Shown here piece after piece: positions 27,923 to 36,786 of a stretch of DNA of 64,000 bases. The translations under genes and the position numbers were made by a program. Source of the DNA: Streptomyces camelliae (GTDB lineage: Bacteria; Actinomycetota; Actinomycetes; Streptomycetales; Streptomycetaceae); assembly GCF_027625935.1 (NCBI RefSeq), contig NZ_CP115300.1, positions 4,650,001-4,714,000 of the forward strand, read 5' to 3'. Under the pieces are notes generated by a model. It ran no database searches. It saw only the letters and a program-made list of their open reading frames with translations, and was not told the DNA's origin. Position 1 is the first letter of the stretch, and each line of letters begins with the position of its first letter.

Positions 27923-28954
27923 TCAGCGGTCCACGATGCGGTCGAACTGGGTCGTGGTGTGCCGCAGATGGGCCACCAGCTCGTCGCCGACCTTCGGCTC
28001 CGGGGCGTCCGAGGGCACGAAGAGGATCGACACCTGCATGTGCGGCGGCTCGGCGAACCAGCGCTGCTTGCCGCCCCAGACGAACGGAGAAAGGTTCCGG
28101 TTGACCGTGGCGAGGCCGGCCCGTGCGACGCCCTTGGCACGCGGCATGACGCCGTGCAGGGCCTTCGGGGCCTCCAGGCCCACCCCGTGCGACGTTCCGC
28201 CCGCCACGACCACCAGGTAGCCGTCCGAGGCCGCCTTCTGCTGCCGGTAGCCGAACCGGTCGCCCTTCGCCACGCGCGTGACGTCCAGGACGGCACCGCG
28301 GTACTCGGTGGCCTCGTGGTCCCCCAGCCACAGCCGCGTGCCGATGCGGGCGCGGAACCGGGTCTGCGGGAACTGCTGCTGGAGCCGGATGAGATCGTCC
28401 GCCTTGAGATGGCTGACGAACATCGTGTGCAGCGGCAGCCGGGCCGCGCGCAGCCGGTCCATCCAGCCGATGACCTCCTCGACGGCGTCCGAGCCGTCGG
28501 TGCGGTCCAGCGGCAGATGGATGGCGAATCCTTCCAGCCGGACGTTCTCTATGGCCTGGTGCAGCTGGGGCAGGTCCTGCTCGCTGATGCCGTGCCGCTT
28601 CATCGAGGACATCACCTCGATGACGACACGGGCGCCGACGAGGCCGTACACGCCGTCCACCGACGACACCGAGCGCACCACCCGGTCGGGCAGCGGTACG
28701 GGCTCCTCACCGCGCCGGTACGGCGTCAGCACCAGCAGGTCACCGCTGAAGAAGTCCTTGATGCGCGCGGCCTCGTAGGTCGTGCCGACAGCGAGCAGGT
28801 CCGCGCCCAGCCGCGTGGCCTCCTCCGACAGGCGCTCGTGCCCGAAGCCGTAGCCGTTGCCCTTGCAGACCGGGACGAGTCCCGGGAACTGCTCCTGCAC
28901 GTGCTTGTGGTGCGCACGCCAGCGCGCGGTGTCGACGTAGAGCGTGAGCGCCAT
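27923..28954 (-). CDS. Alanine racemase-like PLP protein
   Basis: 343 residues from ATG 28954. The N-terminal PLP-barrel domain has the motif VPVCKGNGYGFGHERL at about residues 27-42, matching the K-x-N-x-Y-G lysine motif of alanine racemases. HLPLDRTDGSDAVEEVIG and RIGTRLWLG support the barrel. The C-terminal part is not clearly that of a canonical Alr, so substrate and racemase activity are uncertain. It is encoded 83 bp downstream of femX on the same strand, which suggests a role in making or tailoring peptidoglycan amino acids. Confidence 0.75.
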   Translation of the reverse strand: MALTLYVDTARWRAHHKHVQEQFPGLVPVCKGNGYGFGHERLSEEATRLGADLLAVGTTYEAARIKDFFSGDLLVLTPYRRGEEPVPLPDRVVRSVSSVDGVYGLVGARVVIEVMSSMKRHGISEQDLPQLHQAIENVRLEGFAIHLPLDRTDGSDAVEEVIGWMDRLRAARLPLHTMFVSHLKADDLIRLQQQFPQTRFRARIGTRLWLGDHEATEYRGAVLDVTRVAKGDRFGYRQQKAASDGYLVVVAGGTSHGVGLEAPKALHGVMPRAKGVARAGLATVNRNLSPFVWGGKQRWFAEPPHMQVSILFVPSDAPEPKVGDELVAHLRHTTTQFDRIVDR

Positions 28955-29037
28955 GGCCGGACCCGGGACCTTTCTCGTGACTGCGGTGCAGCGGGGGTGT
29001 CAGAGCTGTGAAGGCTATGGAATCAAACGCCCACGGC

Positions 29038-30159
29038 TCAACGGCGCGACATGTAGATGTCGAGCGCCTTGTGGAGCAGCTTGTTCAGCGGGAAGTCCCA
29101 CTCGCCGAGGTACTCGGCGGCCTGGCCGCCCGTGCCGACCTTGAACTGGATCAGGCCGAACAGGTGGTCCGTCTCGTCCAGCGAGTCGGAGATGCCACGC
29201 AGGTCGTAGACGGTGGCACCGAGCGCGTAGGCGTCGCGCAGCATCGTCCACTGCATCGCGTTGGAGGGCCGGACCTCACGGCCGATGTTGTCCGAGGCGC
29301 CGTAGGAGTACCAGACGTGCCCGCCGACGATCAGCATCGTCGCGGCGGACAGGTTCACGCCGTTGTGCCGGGCGAAGTACAGCCGCATCCGGTTGGGGTC
29401 CTCGGTGTTGAGGGCCGTCCACATGCGCTGGAAGTACGACAACGGGCGCGGTCGGAAGTGGTCACGCACAGCCGTGATCTCGTACAGCCGCTGCCACTCG
29501 GCCAGGTCCTGGTAGCCGCCCTGGACGACCTCGACACCGGCCTTCTCGGCCTTCTTGATGTTGCGGCGCCACAGCTGGTTGAAGTTCTTGTGGACCTCTT
29601 CCAGGGAGCGGTTCGCCAGCGGCACCTGGAAGACATAGCGAGGCTGCACGTCGCCGAAGCCGGCGCCGCCGTCCTCGCCCTGCTGCCAGCCCATACGGCG
29701 CAGCTTGTCGGCCACCTCGAAGGCGCGCGGCTCGATGAAGTCGGCCTCCATGTCACGCAGCCGCTTGACGTCCTGGTCCTGGATGCCCTTCTTGATGGTC
29801 TCCGCGCTCCAGCGGCGGATGATCACCGGCGGGCCCATCTTCACCGAGAACGCGCCCTGCTGCTTCAGGTGCGCCAGCATCGGCTGGATCCAGTCGTCCA
29901 GATTTGGCGCGAACCAGTTGATGACCGGACCCTCGGGGAGGTAGGCGAGGTAGCGCTTGATCTTGGGCAGCTGGCGGTAGAGGACCAGGCCCGCGCCGAC
30001 CATTTCGCCGGTGCGCTCGTCGAACCAGCCGAGGTTCTCCGAGCGCCACTCCGCCTTGACGTCGGCCCAGGCCGGGACCTGCATGTGGCTCGCCGCCGGC
30101 AGGCTCTGGATGTAGGCCAGATGCTGCTCGCGGCTGATGGTCCTCAGGGTCAGGCTCAT
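29038..30159 (-). CDS. femX: FemX-type peptidoglycan branching aminoacyltransferase
   Basis: 373 residues from ATG 30159 (MSLTLRTISREQHLAYIQ). The FemABX family adds an amino acid from aminoacyl-tRNA to the stem peptide of lipid II. In Streptomyces the first glycine on LL-diaminopimelate is added by FemX, which is reported essential in S. coelicolor. Two GNAT-like domains are visible, with MQVPAWADVKAEW at the start, YLAYLPEGPVINWF near 95, the helical pair HKNFNQLWRRNIKKAEKAGV and the C-terminal YDLRGISDSLDETDHLFGL then FKVGTGG. The racemase-like gene follows. Confidence 0.9.
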   Translation of the reverse strand: MSLTLRTISREQHLAYIQSLPAASHMQVPAWADVKAEWRSENLGWFDERTGEMVGAGLVLYRQLPKIKRYLAYLPEGPVINWFAPNLDDWIQPMLAHLKQQGAFSVKMGPPVIIRRWSAETIKKGIQDQDVKRLRDMEADFIEPRAFEVADKLRRMGWQQGEDGGAGFGDVQPRYVFQVPLANRSLEEVHKNFNQLWRRNIKKAEKAGVEVVQGGYQDLAEWQRLYEITAVRDHFRPRPLSYFQRMWTALNTEDPNRMRLYFARHNGVNLSAATMLIVGGHVWYSYGASDNIGREVRPSNAMQWTMLRDAYALGATVYDLRGISDSLDETDHLFGLIQFKVGTGGQAAEYLGEWDFPLNKLLHKALDIYMSRR

Positions 30160-30337
30160 TCGGGGCGCTCCTCGGGCTGGTGTGTCCCCATGGGTACAGG
30201 GGCTCCGGCTCTCGCGCCGAAGCCTACTGCGCCGTGCGCGCGCCCCGACTGGGCATACGGGCCTTAATCCCGGCCGGATGGGCGACCGGGACGGTCCGGG
30301 GGGTTCGAAACGGCGTCCGACGGGCGCCGTTCGTCGC

Positions 30338-30655
30338 TCAGCTGCCGATGAGTCCGCCGAAAAGTCCGCCGTGTGCCATGCCGATCAGGAAACCGACCCC
30401 CGCGGCGCCGAGCCCCAGGATCAGACCGAAGCGCTCGCGTGTCGTCACCGAGATCCACTGTCCGTAGATGCCGACGCCCAGTCCCACCAGGCCCGTCCAC
30501 GAGGTCAGCAGGTGGAGACCGTGGAAGAAGGACGTGATGAAGGACAGCAGGCCGAGGACGAGCGTGATCGCCATCAGCGCGTCCTGCAGCGGACGGGTCT
30601 TGCCGTCCGTGGCGAAGAGGGAACCGGCGACGGTGGGATGCATTGCCTGTGCCAT
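30338..30655 (-). CDS. Small integral membrane protein
   Basis: 105 residues from ATG 30655-30653 (MAQAMHPTVAGSLFATDGKT), chosen because AGGAGG lies 5 bp upstream; longer frames have no such site. Three hydrophobic segments are visible (ALMAITLVLGLLSFITSFF, LTSWTGLVGLGVGIYGQWI and LILGLGAAGVGFLIGMAHGG). I recognise no characterised family. It sits between femX and the rpsF operon, divergent from the latter. It has no paralogue in the window. Confidence 0.75.
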   Translation of the reverse strand: MAQAMHPTVAGSLFATDGKTRPLQDALMAITLVLGLLSFITSFFHGLHLLTSWTGLVGLGVGIYGQWISVTTRERFGLILGLGAAGVGFLIGMAHGGLFGGLIGS

Positions 30656-30927
30656 GGGCACCTCCTGCGGAAGGCGGCGCATAGTAGCGCCGTACACACC
30701 CGACGTGTACAGAGTGACGGCCTTCCCCGCCGGATTTCAACCGGAAGCGGGTGTGCGGGTAGTCTGTACCGTCTGCACCGGTGTCTGCTCACCCCTGCCC
30801 AGGTCACCCTGCGGGAGCCCGCGACGGCCCCCGATTGTCGGTGGTGGCCGATACCGTTGCGTACGCATCACAACCCTCCTGCCACGGAACGACCGTGGCC
30901 GCTGAGTCCAAAGGAGGTGGGTTCCAC

Positions 30928-31218
30928 ATGCGTCACTACGAGGTGATGGTCATCCTCGACCCCGATCTGGAGGAGCGCGCTGTCGCCCCCCTGATCGAGA
31001 ACTTCCTCTCCGTCGTCCGTGAGGGCAACGGCAAGGTGGAGAAGGTCGACACCTGGGGCCGTCGTCGTCTCTCGTACGAGATCAAGAAGAAGCCCGAGGG
31101 CATCTACTCGGTCATCGACCTGCAGGCCGAGCCTGCGGTCGTCAAGGAGCTCGACCGCCAGATGAACCTGAACGAGTCGGTCCTCCGGACCAAGGTCCTC
31201 CGCCCCGAGACCCACTGA
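30928..31218 (+). CDS. rpsF: 30S ribosomal protein S6
   Basis: 96 residues from ATG 30928 ([20 protein letters not shown]) with AAGGAGGTGG at 30911-30920. S6 binds 16S rRNA with S18, encoded two genes downstream. Typical stretches are [20 protein letters not shown] and the C-terminal [13 protein letters not shown]. It is the first gene of the rpsF-ssb-rpsR-rplI operon; 230 bp upstream separate it from a divergent membrane protein gene. Confidence 0.97.
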   Translation: MRHYEVMVILDPDLEERAVAPLIENFLSVVREGNGKVEKVDTWGRRRLSYEIKKKPEGIYSVIDLQAEPAVVKELDRQMNLNESVLRTKVLRPETH

Positions 31219-31296
31219 GCCCTTCCGCTCAGCTGATCTCGGGATTCGAGTAGCAAGCAAGCAGCCAGAGCAGCAAACCCGCCGAGAGGTTCCCCC

Positions 31297-31878
31297 ATGG
31301 CAGGCGAGACCGTCATCACGGTCATCGGCAATCTTGTCGACGACCCCGAGCTGCGCTTCACCCCGTCCGGTGCGGCGGTCGCGAAGTTCCGCGTCGCGTC
31401 CACTCCCCGCACCTTCGACCGCCAGACGAACGAGTGGAAGGACGGCGAGAGCCTCTTCCTGACCTGCTCGGTCTGGCGGCAGGCGGCGGAGAACGTCGCC
31501 GAGTCGCTCCAGCGAGGCATGCGCGTGATCGTGCAGGGCCGGCTGAAGCAGCGGTCCTACGAGGACCGTGACGGCGTCAAGCGCACGGTCTACGAGCTGG
31601 ACGTCGAGGAAGTCGGCCCCAGCCTGCGCAACGCCACGGCCAAGGTCACCAAGACCGCCGCCGGTGGCGGTCGCGGCGGCCAGGGCGGTTACGGCGGCGG
31701 TGGCGGCCAGGGTGGCGGCGGCTGGGGCGGTGGCCCCGGTGGCGGCCAGCAGGGCGGCGGCGCTCCGGCCGACGACCCGTGGGCGACCGGCGCTCCCGCC
31801 GGTGGCAACCAGGGTGGCGGCGGCTGGGGCGGCGGCTCCGGCGGCGGTGGCGGCTACTCGGACGAGCCCCCCTTCTAA
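31297..31878 (+). CDS. ssb: Single-stranded DNA-binding protein
   Basis: 193 residues from ATG 31297 ([20 protein letters not shown]). The OB-fold domain covers residues 1 to about 115, including [18 protein letters not shown] and [21 protein letters not shown] Gly-rich linker of about 60 residues follows, then the acidic tip YSDEPPF that recruits replication and repair partners. Its place inside the S6-S18-L9 operon is the usual bacterial arrangement and makes it the housekeeping Ssb. Confidence 0.96.
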   Translation: MAGETVITVIGNLVDDPELRFTPSGAAVAKFRVASTPRTFDRQTNEWKDGESLFLTCSVWRQAAENVAESLQRGMRVIVQGRLKQRSYEDRDGVKRTVYELDVEEVGPSLRNATAKVTKTAAGGGRGGQGGYGGGGGQGGGGWGGGPGGGQQGGGAPADDPWATGAPAGGNQGGGGWGGGSGGGGGYSDEPPF

Positions 31879-31919
31879 GGGCTCGCATCCACACTTCTTG
31901 ATCACACAGGAGAAACATC

Positions 31920-32156
31920 ATGGCGAAGCCGCCTGTGCGCAAGCCGAAGAAGAAGGTCTGCGCTTTCTGCAAGGACAAGGTCACGTACGTGGACTACAAG
32001 GACACGAACATGCTGCGGAAGTTCATTTCCGACCGCGGCAAGATCCGTGCCCGCCGCGTGACCGGCAACTGCACGCAGCACCAGCGTGACGTCGCCACGG
32101 CCGTGAAGAACAGCCGTGAGATGGCGCTGCTGCCCTACACGTCCACCGCGCGCTAA
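31920..32156 (+). CDS. rpsR: 30S ribosomal protein S18
   Basis: 78 residues from ATG 31920 with AGGAGA upstream. It keeps zinc-ligand cysteines (VCAFCKDK near residues 14-21 and GNC near 50), so it is the zinc-containing C+ form. Many Streptomyces carry a second, zinc-free copy elsewhere. [20 protein letters not shown] and the [20 protein letters not shown] core are typical. It lies 41 bp after ssb and 18 bp before rplI. Confidence 0.97.
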   Translation: MAKPPVRKPKKKVCAFCKDKVTYVDYKDTNMLRKFISDRGKIRARRVTGNCTQHQRDVATAVKNSREMALLPYTSTAR

Positions 32157-32174
32157 GGGAAGGGTGACCGACTC

Positions 32175-32621
32175 ATGAAGATCATCCTCACCCACGAGGT
32201 CTCCGGCCTCGGTGCCGCGGGCGACGTCGTCGACGTCAAGGACGGTTACGCTCGCAACTACCTGATCCCGCGGAACTTCGCGATCCGTTGGACCAAGGGT
32301 GGCGAGAAGGACGTCGAGCAGATCCGCCGCGCCCGCAAGATCCACGAGATCCAGACGATCGAGCAGGCCAACCAGGTCAAGGCCCAGCTTGAGGGCGTCA
32401 AGGTCCGCCTGGCCGTCCGCTCCGGCGACTCCGGCCGTCTCTTCGGTTCCGTCACCCCGGCCGACATCGCGTCCGCGATCAAGGCTTCCGGTGGCCCCGA
32501 GGTCGACAAGCGCCGCATCGAGCTGACCGCTCCGATCAAGACCCTGGGCGCCCACGAGACGTCCGTGCGTCTGCACCCCGAGGTTGCCGCCAAGGTCAAC
32601 ATCGAGGTCGTCGCGGCGTAA
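32175..32621 (+). CDS. rplI: 50S ribosomal protein L9
   Basis: 148 residues from ATG 32175. The N-terminal rRNA-binding domain has [19 protein letters not shown] and [19 protein letters not shown] long connecting helix (about 42-75) and the C-terminal domain ([20 protein letters not shown]) complete the standard layout. It is the last gene of the operon and a terminator follows within 30 bp. Confidence 0.97.
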   Translation: MKIILTHEVSGLGAAGDVVDVKDGYARNYLIPRNFAIRWTKGGEKDVEQIRRARKIHEIQTIEQANQVKAQLEGVKVRLAVRSGDSGRLFGSVTPADIASAIKASGGPEVDKRRIELTAPIKTLGAHETSVRLHPEVAAKVNIEVVAA

Positions 32622-32647
32622 CGCTGCGCTCGGCTTGAACAGCTGAG

Positions 32648-32679
32648 AGAGGGGCCGCCCTTTGTGGGGCGGCCCCTCT
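32648..32679. terminator. Terminator after the rpsF-rplI operon
   Basis: AGAGGGGCCGCCC (32648-32660) pairs with GGGCGGCCCCTCT (32667-32679), a perfect 13-bp stem with a 6-base loop. It lies between convergent rplI and the MATE gene. Confidence 0.9.
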
Positions 32680-32719
32680 TCGCATGCGGTGTCGGAATTA
32701 CGGCGCGCAGATGCGGGAT

Positions 32720-32733
32720 GTTTCACGTGAAAC
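32720..32733. other. parS site (exact) between rplI and the MATE gene
   Basis: Exact GTTTCACGTGAAAC, 41 bp after the terminator stem and 28 bp from the MATE stop. Confidence 0.93.
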
Positions 32734-32760
32734 CGCAGTGATGTGGCCCCGCTGTTCTGT

Positions 32761-34098
32761 TCAGCGGGTCGCGCCTGTGACGATCCAGCGGCCCGAGCGG
32801 GCCCGCAGCCACAGGGTCAGCATGCGGATCGTCATCATGAGCGTCATCGCCGCCCACAGCGCCGTGAGTCCGCCACCGAGCGTAGGCACCAGCAGGGCCA
32901 CCGGGGCGAACACGGCCAGGGTGACGACCATGGCTCCGGCCAGATACGGCCCGTCGCCCGCACCCATCAGGACCCCGTCCAGGACGAAGACGATCCCGCA
33001 GACGGGCTGCGACAGCGCCACCATCAGCAGTGCAGGCAGCGCCGTGTCCTTGACCACGGAGTCGCTGGTGAACAGCGGAAGGAAGAGCGGGCGGGCGGAC
33101 ACCACGAGCAGACCCAGTACGACACCGGTGGCGATGCCCCACTGCACCATGCGGCGGCACGCCTCACGTGCACCCTGGGGGTCGTCCGCGCCGAGATAGC
33201 GGCCGATGATCGCCTGCCCAGCGATCGCTATCGCGTCGAGGGCGAAGGCCAGCAGACTCCACAGGGACAGGACGATCTGATGCGCGGCGATCTCGGCGTC
33301 ACCCAGATGTGCCGCGACCGCCGTGGCGATCATGAGGATCGCCCGGAGGGACAGGGTGCGGACCAGGAGGGGAACGCCTGCCTGGGCCGAGGCCCGGATC
33401 CCGGCGGAGTCCGGGCGCAGGGAGGTGCCGTGCCGGCGAGCCCCGCGGACGACGACGGTCAGATAGACGACCGCCATGCCGAGCTGGGCGATGACGGTTC
33501 CCCAGGCCGAACCGGCGATGCCGAGGCCGGCGCCGTAGACGAGCCCCGCGTTCAGGGCCCCGTTGGCGACGAAGCCCGCGATGGCGACGTACAGCGGGGT
33601 CCTGGTGTCCTGCAGTCCGCGGAGCACTCCCGTGGCGGCAAGGACGATGAGCATGGCCGGGATGCCCAGCGAGGAGATGCGCAGATACGTCGTGGCGTAC
33701 GGAGCCGCAGTCGTGGAGGCGCCGAGAAGGTCCACGATGCCGGGGGCCAGGGGAAGGACCACCGCAATGACGCCGGTGCCGAGCAGGAGCGCCAGCCAGA
33801 TGCCGTCCATGCCTTGGCGGATGGCCGCCCGTAGATCTCCCGCGCCGACCCGCCGGGCCACGGCGGCCGTGGTCGCGTAGGCGAGGAAGACGAAGACGCT
33901 CACAGCGGTGGTGAGGAGGGCGGAGGCGACGGCGAGACCGGCGAGCTGAGCGGTACCGAGATGGCCGACGATCGCACTGTCGGCCATGACGAAGAGAGGC
34001 TCGGCGACGAGTGCGCCGAAGGCCGGGACGGCCAGCGCGACGATCTCTCGGTCGTGCCGCCGGCGGGTGGCCCTGGGTATCGCGGGAGCCTGTGTCAT
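32761..34098 (-). CDS. MATE-family efflux transporter
   Basis: 445 residues from ATG 34098-34096 (MTQAPAIPRATRRRHDREIV); a GTG two codons earlier is possible and neither has an obvious ribosome site. Twelve hydrophobic segments in two halves. The family signature LAVPAFGALVAEPLFVMADSAIVGHLGT near residue 25 and AHQIVLSLWSLLAFALDAIAIAGQ in the second half are typical of DinF-like MATE proteins. These export drugs or organic cations in exchange for H+ or Na+. Substrate unknown. Confidence 0.88.
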   Translation of the reverse strand: MTQAPAIPRATRRRHDREIVALAVPAFGALVAEPLFVMADSAIVGHLGTAQLAGLAVASALLTTAVSVFVFLAYATTAAVARRVGAGDLRAAIRQGMDGIWLALLLGTGVIAVVLPLAPGIVDLLGASTTAAPYATTYLRISSLGIPAMLIVLAATGVLRGLQDTRTPLYVAIAGFVANGALNAGLVYGAGLGIAGSAWGTVIAQLGMAVVYLTVVVRGARRHGTSLRPDSAGIRASAQAGVPLLVRTLSLRAILMIATAVAAHLGDAEIAAHQIVLSLWSLLAFALDAIAIAGQAIIGRYLGADDPQGAREACRRMVQWGIATGVVLGLLVVSARPLFLPLFTSDSVVKDTALPALLMVALSQPVCGIVFVLDGVLMGAGDGPYLAGAMVVTLAVFAPVALLVPTLGGGLTALWAAMTLMMTIRMLTLWLRARSGRWIVTGATR

Positions 34099-34112
34099 GA
34101 GCACTAATCTAA

Positions 34113-34375
34113 TCGTCCACAGGTAAGTGCTGCAAATGGCGACTGTCCCTTACTTGCCCTCGCGGAGCGTGTCCCTTCGTGTGGCGTTCGAAGCGATCTT
34201 GGTCCGACCGGGGAAGTTTTTCTTCTGCACAGCCGGTGGACGGTAAATGTGCAGGTCAGAGTCGCCTGCCGGGTGGGATGGAGGGCTTGTTCACAAGGCT
34301 GTCCACCGGGTCGTGCACAGGTTTCGGTGAGTTCTCCACAGCATCGGGGCCGTCGTCCACATGGCCTGTGGATAA
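34113..34375. promoter_or_regulatory. Cluster of DnaA boxes upstream of dnaB
   Basis: Sites fitting the Streptomyces DnaA box consensus are TCGTCCACA (34113-34121), TTCTCCACA (34332-34340), TCGTCCACA (34353-34361) and the complement of TTATCCACA (34367-34375). Weaker matches are TTGTTCACA (34287-34295) and CTGTCCACC (34299-34307). The 481-bp gap 34099-34579 has no gene. Confidence 0.6.
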
Positions 34376-34579
34376 CCAGATTGGCTGACGGTGCCGACGG
34401 GCCTACCGTGGACCGGCGCCCGCTCCTTTCCTCGGCCCGGGGAGTGTCCTTTCCGCGGCCTTGGAAGCGTCATAAATCCGACGCGTCCGAACCGGAGGTG
34501 GGCCTCTCATTTGTCAGTGTCGTGCCGTACAACAGAGGGCACGGCGAGGTCCGCCGTGCGGACGGGAGGAGGTGGCTCG

Positions 34580-36058
34580 GTGAGCATTTCCGAGCCCTTG
34601 GACGATCCGTGGGCCGACAGCGGACCCAGTGATCGTCTGCCCGCCTCCCGTCGGCGCGGCGACGGCGGCCGGGGTCGTGGCGAACAGCACGACCGGGGCC
34701 GGGAGAACGGCGACTGGGACGGCGGCGGATCCTCCTTCGAGCGGGTGCCGCCGCAGGACCTGGACGCCGAGCAGTCGGTGCTGGGCGGCATGCTGCTGTC
34801 CAAGGACGCCATCGCCGACGTCGTTGAGATCCTCAAGGGCCACGACTTCTACAAGCCCGCGCACGAGACGATCTACCAGGCGATCCTGGACGTCTACGCC
34901 AAGGGTGAGCCGGCCGACCCGATCACCATCGCTGCCGAACTCACCAAGCGTGGCGAGATCAACAAGGTCGGCGGCGCGTCGTACCTGCACACCCTGGTCC
35001 AGACGGTGCCGACGGCGGCGAACGCCGAGTACTACGCGGAGATCGTTCACGAGCGTGCCGTCCTGCGCCGCCTGGTCGAGGCCGGCACTCGTATCACGCA
35101 GATGGGATACGCGGCCGACGACGACGTCGATGAGATCGTCAACCGCGCCCAGGCCGAGATCTATGCCGTCACCGAGCAGCGCACCAGCGAGGACTATCTG
35201 CCGCTCGGCGACATCATGGAGGGCGCTCTCGACGAGATCGAGGCGATCGGCTCGCGGAGCGGCGAGATGACCGGTGTGCCGACCGGGTTCACTGACTTCG
35301 ACTCGCTGACGAACGGCCTGCATCCGGGCCAGATGATCGTCATCGCGGCCCGTCCCGCCATGGGTAAGTCGACGCTCGCGCTGGACTTCGCGCGGGCCGC
35401 CTCGATCAAGCACAACCTGCCCAGCGTCATCTTTTCGCTCGAAATGGGCCGCAACGAGATCGCGATGCGTCTGCTGTCCGCCGAGGCCCGCGTCGCGCTG
35501 CACCACATGCGGTCCGGCACGATGACCGACGAGGACTGGACGCGCCTGGCCCGGCGCATGCCGGACGTCTCGGCGGCACCCCTCTACATCGACGACTCCC
35601 CGAACCTGTCGATGATGGAGATCCGCGCCAAGTGCCGGCGCCTGAAGCAGCGCAACGACCTGAAGCTGGTCGTCATCGACTACCTCCAGCTGATGCAGTC
35701 CGGCGGTTCCAAGCGCGCCGAGAGCCGTCAGCAGGAGGTCTCGGACATGTCCCGTAACCTCAAGTTGCTCGCCAAGGAGCTGGAGATCCCGGTCATCGCG
35801 CTGTCCCAGCTGAACCGTGGTCCGGAGCAGCGCACCGACAAGAAGCCGATGGTCTCCGACCTGCGTGAGTCCGGCTCCATCGAGCAGGACGCCGACATGG
35901 TCATCCTGCTGCACCGCGAGGACGCCTACGAGAAGGAGTCCCCGCGCGCGGGCGAGGCCGACCTGATCGTGGCCAAGCACCGAAACGGCCCGACGGCCAC
36001 GATCACGGTCGCCTTCCAGGGCCACTACTCCCGCTTCGTGGACATGGCCCAGACCTGA
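34580..36058 (+). CDS. dnaB: Replicative DNA helicase DnaB
   Basis: 492 residues from GTG 34580 with GGAGGAGGTGG at 34565-34575; the open frame upstream lies in the DnaA-box region. A polar 50-residue tail precedes the N-terminal domain (PPQDLDAEQSVLGGMLLS). The RecA-like helicase domain has Walker A ARPAMGKSTLALDFA near 257, Walker B KLVVIDYLQLMQ near 365 and SQLNRGPEQRTDKKP near 412. It has no intein, unlike some mycobacterial DnaB. It is the hexameric helicase loaded by DnaA. Confidence 0.96.
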   Translation: MSISEPLDDPWADSGPSDRLPASRRRGDGGRGRGEQHDRGRENGDWDGGGSSFERVPPQDLDAEQSVLGGMLLSKDAIADVVEILKGHDFYKPAHETIYQAILDVYAKGEPADPITIAAELTKRGEINKVGGASYLHTLVQTVPTAANAEYYAEIVHERAVLRRLVEAGTRITQMGYAADDDVDEIVNRAQAEIYAVTEQRTSEDYLPLGDIMEGALDEIEAIGSRSGEMTGVPTGFTDFDSLTNGLHPGQMIVIAARPAMGKSTLALDFARAASIKHNLPSVIFSLEMGRNEIAMRLLSAEARVALHHMRSGTMTDEDWTRLARRMPDVSAAPLYIDDSPNLSMMEIRAKCRRLKQRNDLKLVVIDYLQLMQSGGSKRAESRQQEVSDMSRNLKLLAKELEIPVIALSQLNRGPEQRTDKKPMVSDLRESGSIEQDADMVILLHREDAYEKESPRAGEADLIVAKHRNGPTATITVAFQGHYSRFVDMAQT

Positions 36059-36130
36059 TCCTGGGGCACGTAGGTGCTCAGGCTCCGTGTCATCTTCTCC
36101 GCTGTCGTGGCATGCCGATGGCAGTCCTGA

Positions 36131-36608
36131 TGCTCTGCTCACATCCGTCACGGGCACGCACTCGACGAGCAGGTCGACGATGTCGCGCCAGGCTCGCTGC
36201 GCGTGCTGCGGGTGATAGCCGACGCCGGGGCGCAGCGGGCATGATCGAGTCCTCGGAACCGACCCCGGCCCACACGGGGCGAGGGATGCGCGCCGCCTCG
36301 CCCGGTCGGCCCGCCGCTCCTGCACCCACCACCGGGGCTCAGGCGCTGCGGGCCCGCGCCGCTGCAACGGGCCGGCATCTGCTCAGGGTCGCCCCAGTAG
36401 CGCCCGCCGTGGAGTCGAAGCCCGGCGCCACGTATCCCCGTTCGGCCAGGGCATCGGCTTGGCGGCGCTCGATGGCGCTGAGCCCCAGCCCCTCGGGCCC
36501 GACCAGGACTGCGGGCCGGCGGTCGGCACCGGCGGGGAGCGTGAGGTGCCAGATCATCGTCAGGCCGTCGGCCGGGTATTCGACCGTACGCGTGGTGACC
36601 GTCGCCAT
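36131..36608 (-). pseudogene. Decayed dienelactone hydrolase-family gene
   Basis: Fragments of one protein are found in order but in different frames. Frame 1, from ATG 36608, gives MATVTTRTVEYPADGLTMIW to ADALAERGYVAPGFDS. A second frame near 36365-36420 gives LHGGRYWGDPEQMPAR. A third near 36240-36312 gives GRPGEAARIPRPVWAGVGSE. A fourth near 36141-36231 gives PGVGYHPQHAQRAWRDIV. The order matches an alpha/beta hydrolase of about 250 residues, but the section with the catalytic nucleophile is missing and the span is only about 480 bp. It is a relic with at least two frameshifts and an internal deletion. Confidence 0.75.
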
Positions 36609-36786
36609 GAGACTGGACCGTCGTGATGGGCGAGCCCGGGCGGGGCCGGTCTTCACCGTCGGCAGAGCAGCGTGCGGTACGGCCTCGTATTGGAGGGCGT
36701 GTTCGTGGGCCGGATGCGGTGGTCGGGGAGAGGGAAGACGGGTAATGGATTCGACGCCCGCAGGTCCGACCGGATGGACTGGGCCC

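Noticed and set aside
30290..30330. GGTTCGAA-like T-loop sequence upstream of femX region
   Set aside because: No acceptor or anticodon stems can be drawn around it, so it is not a tRNA.
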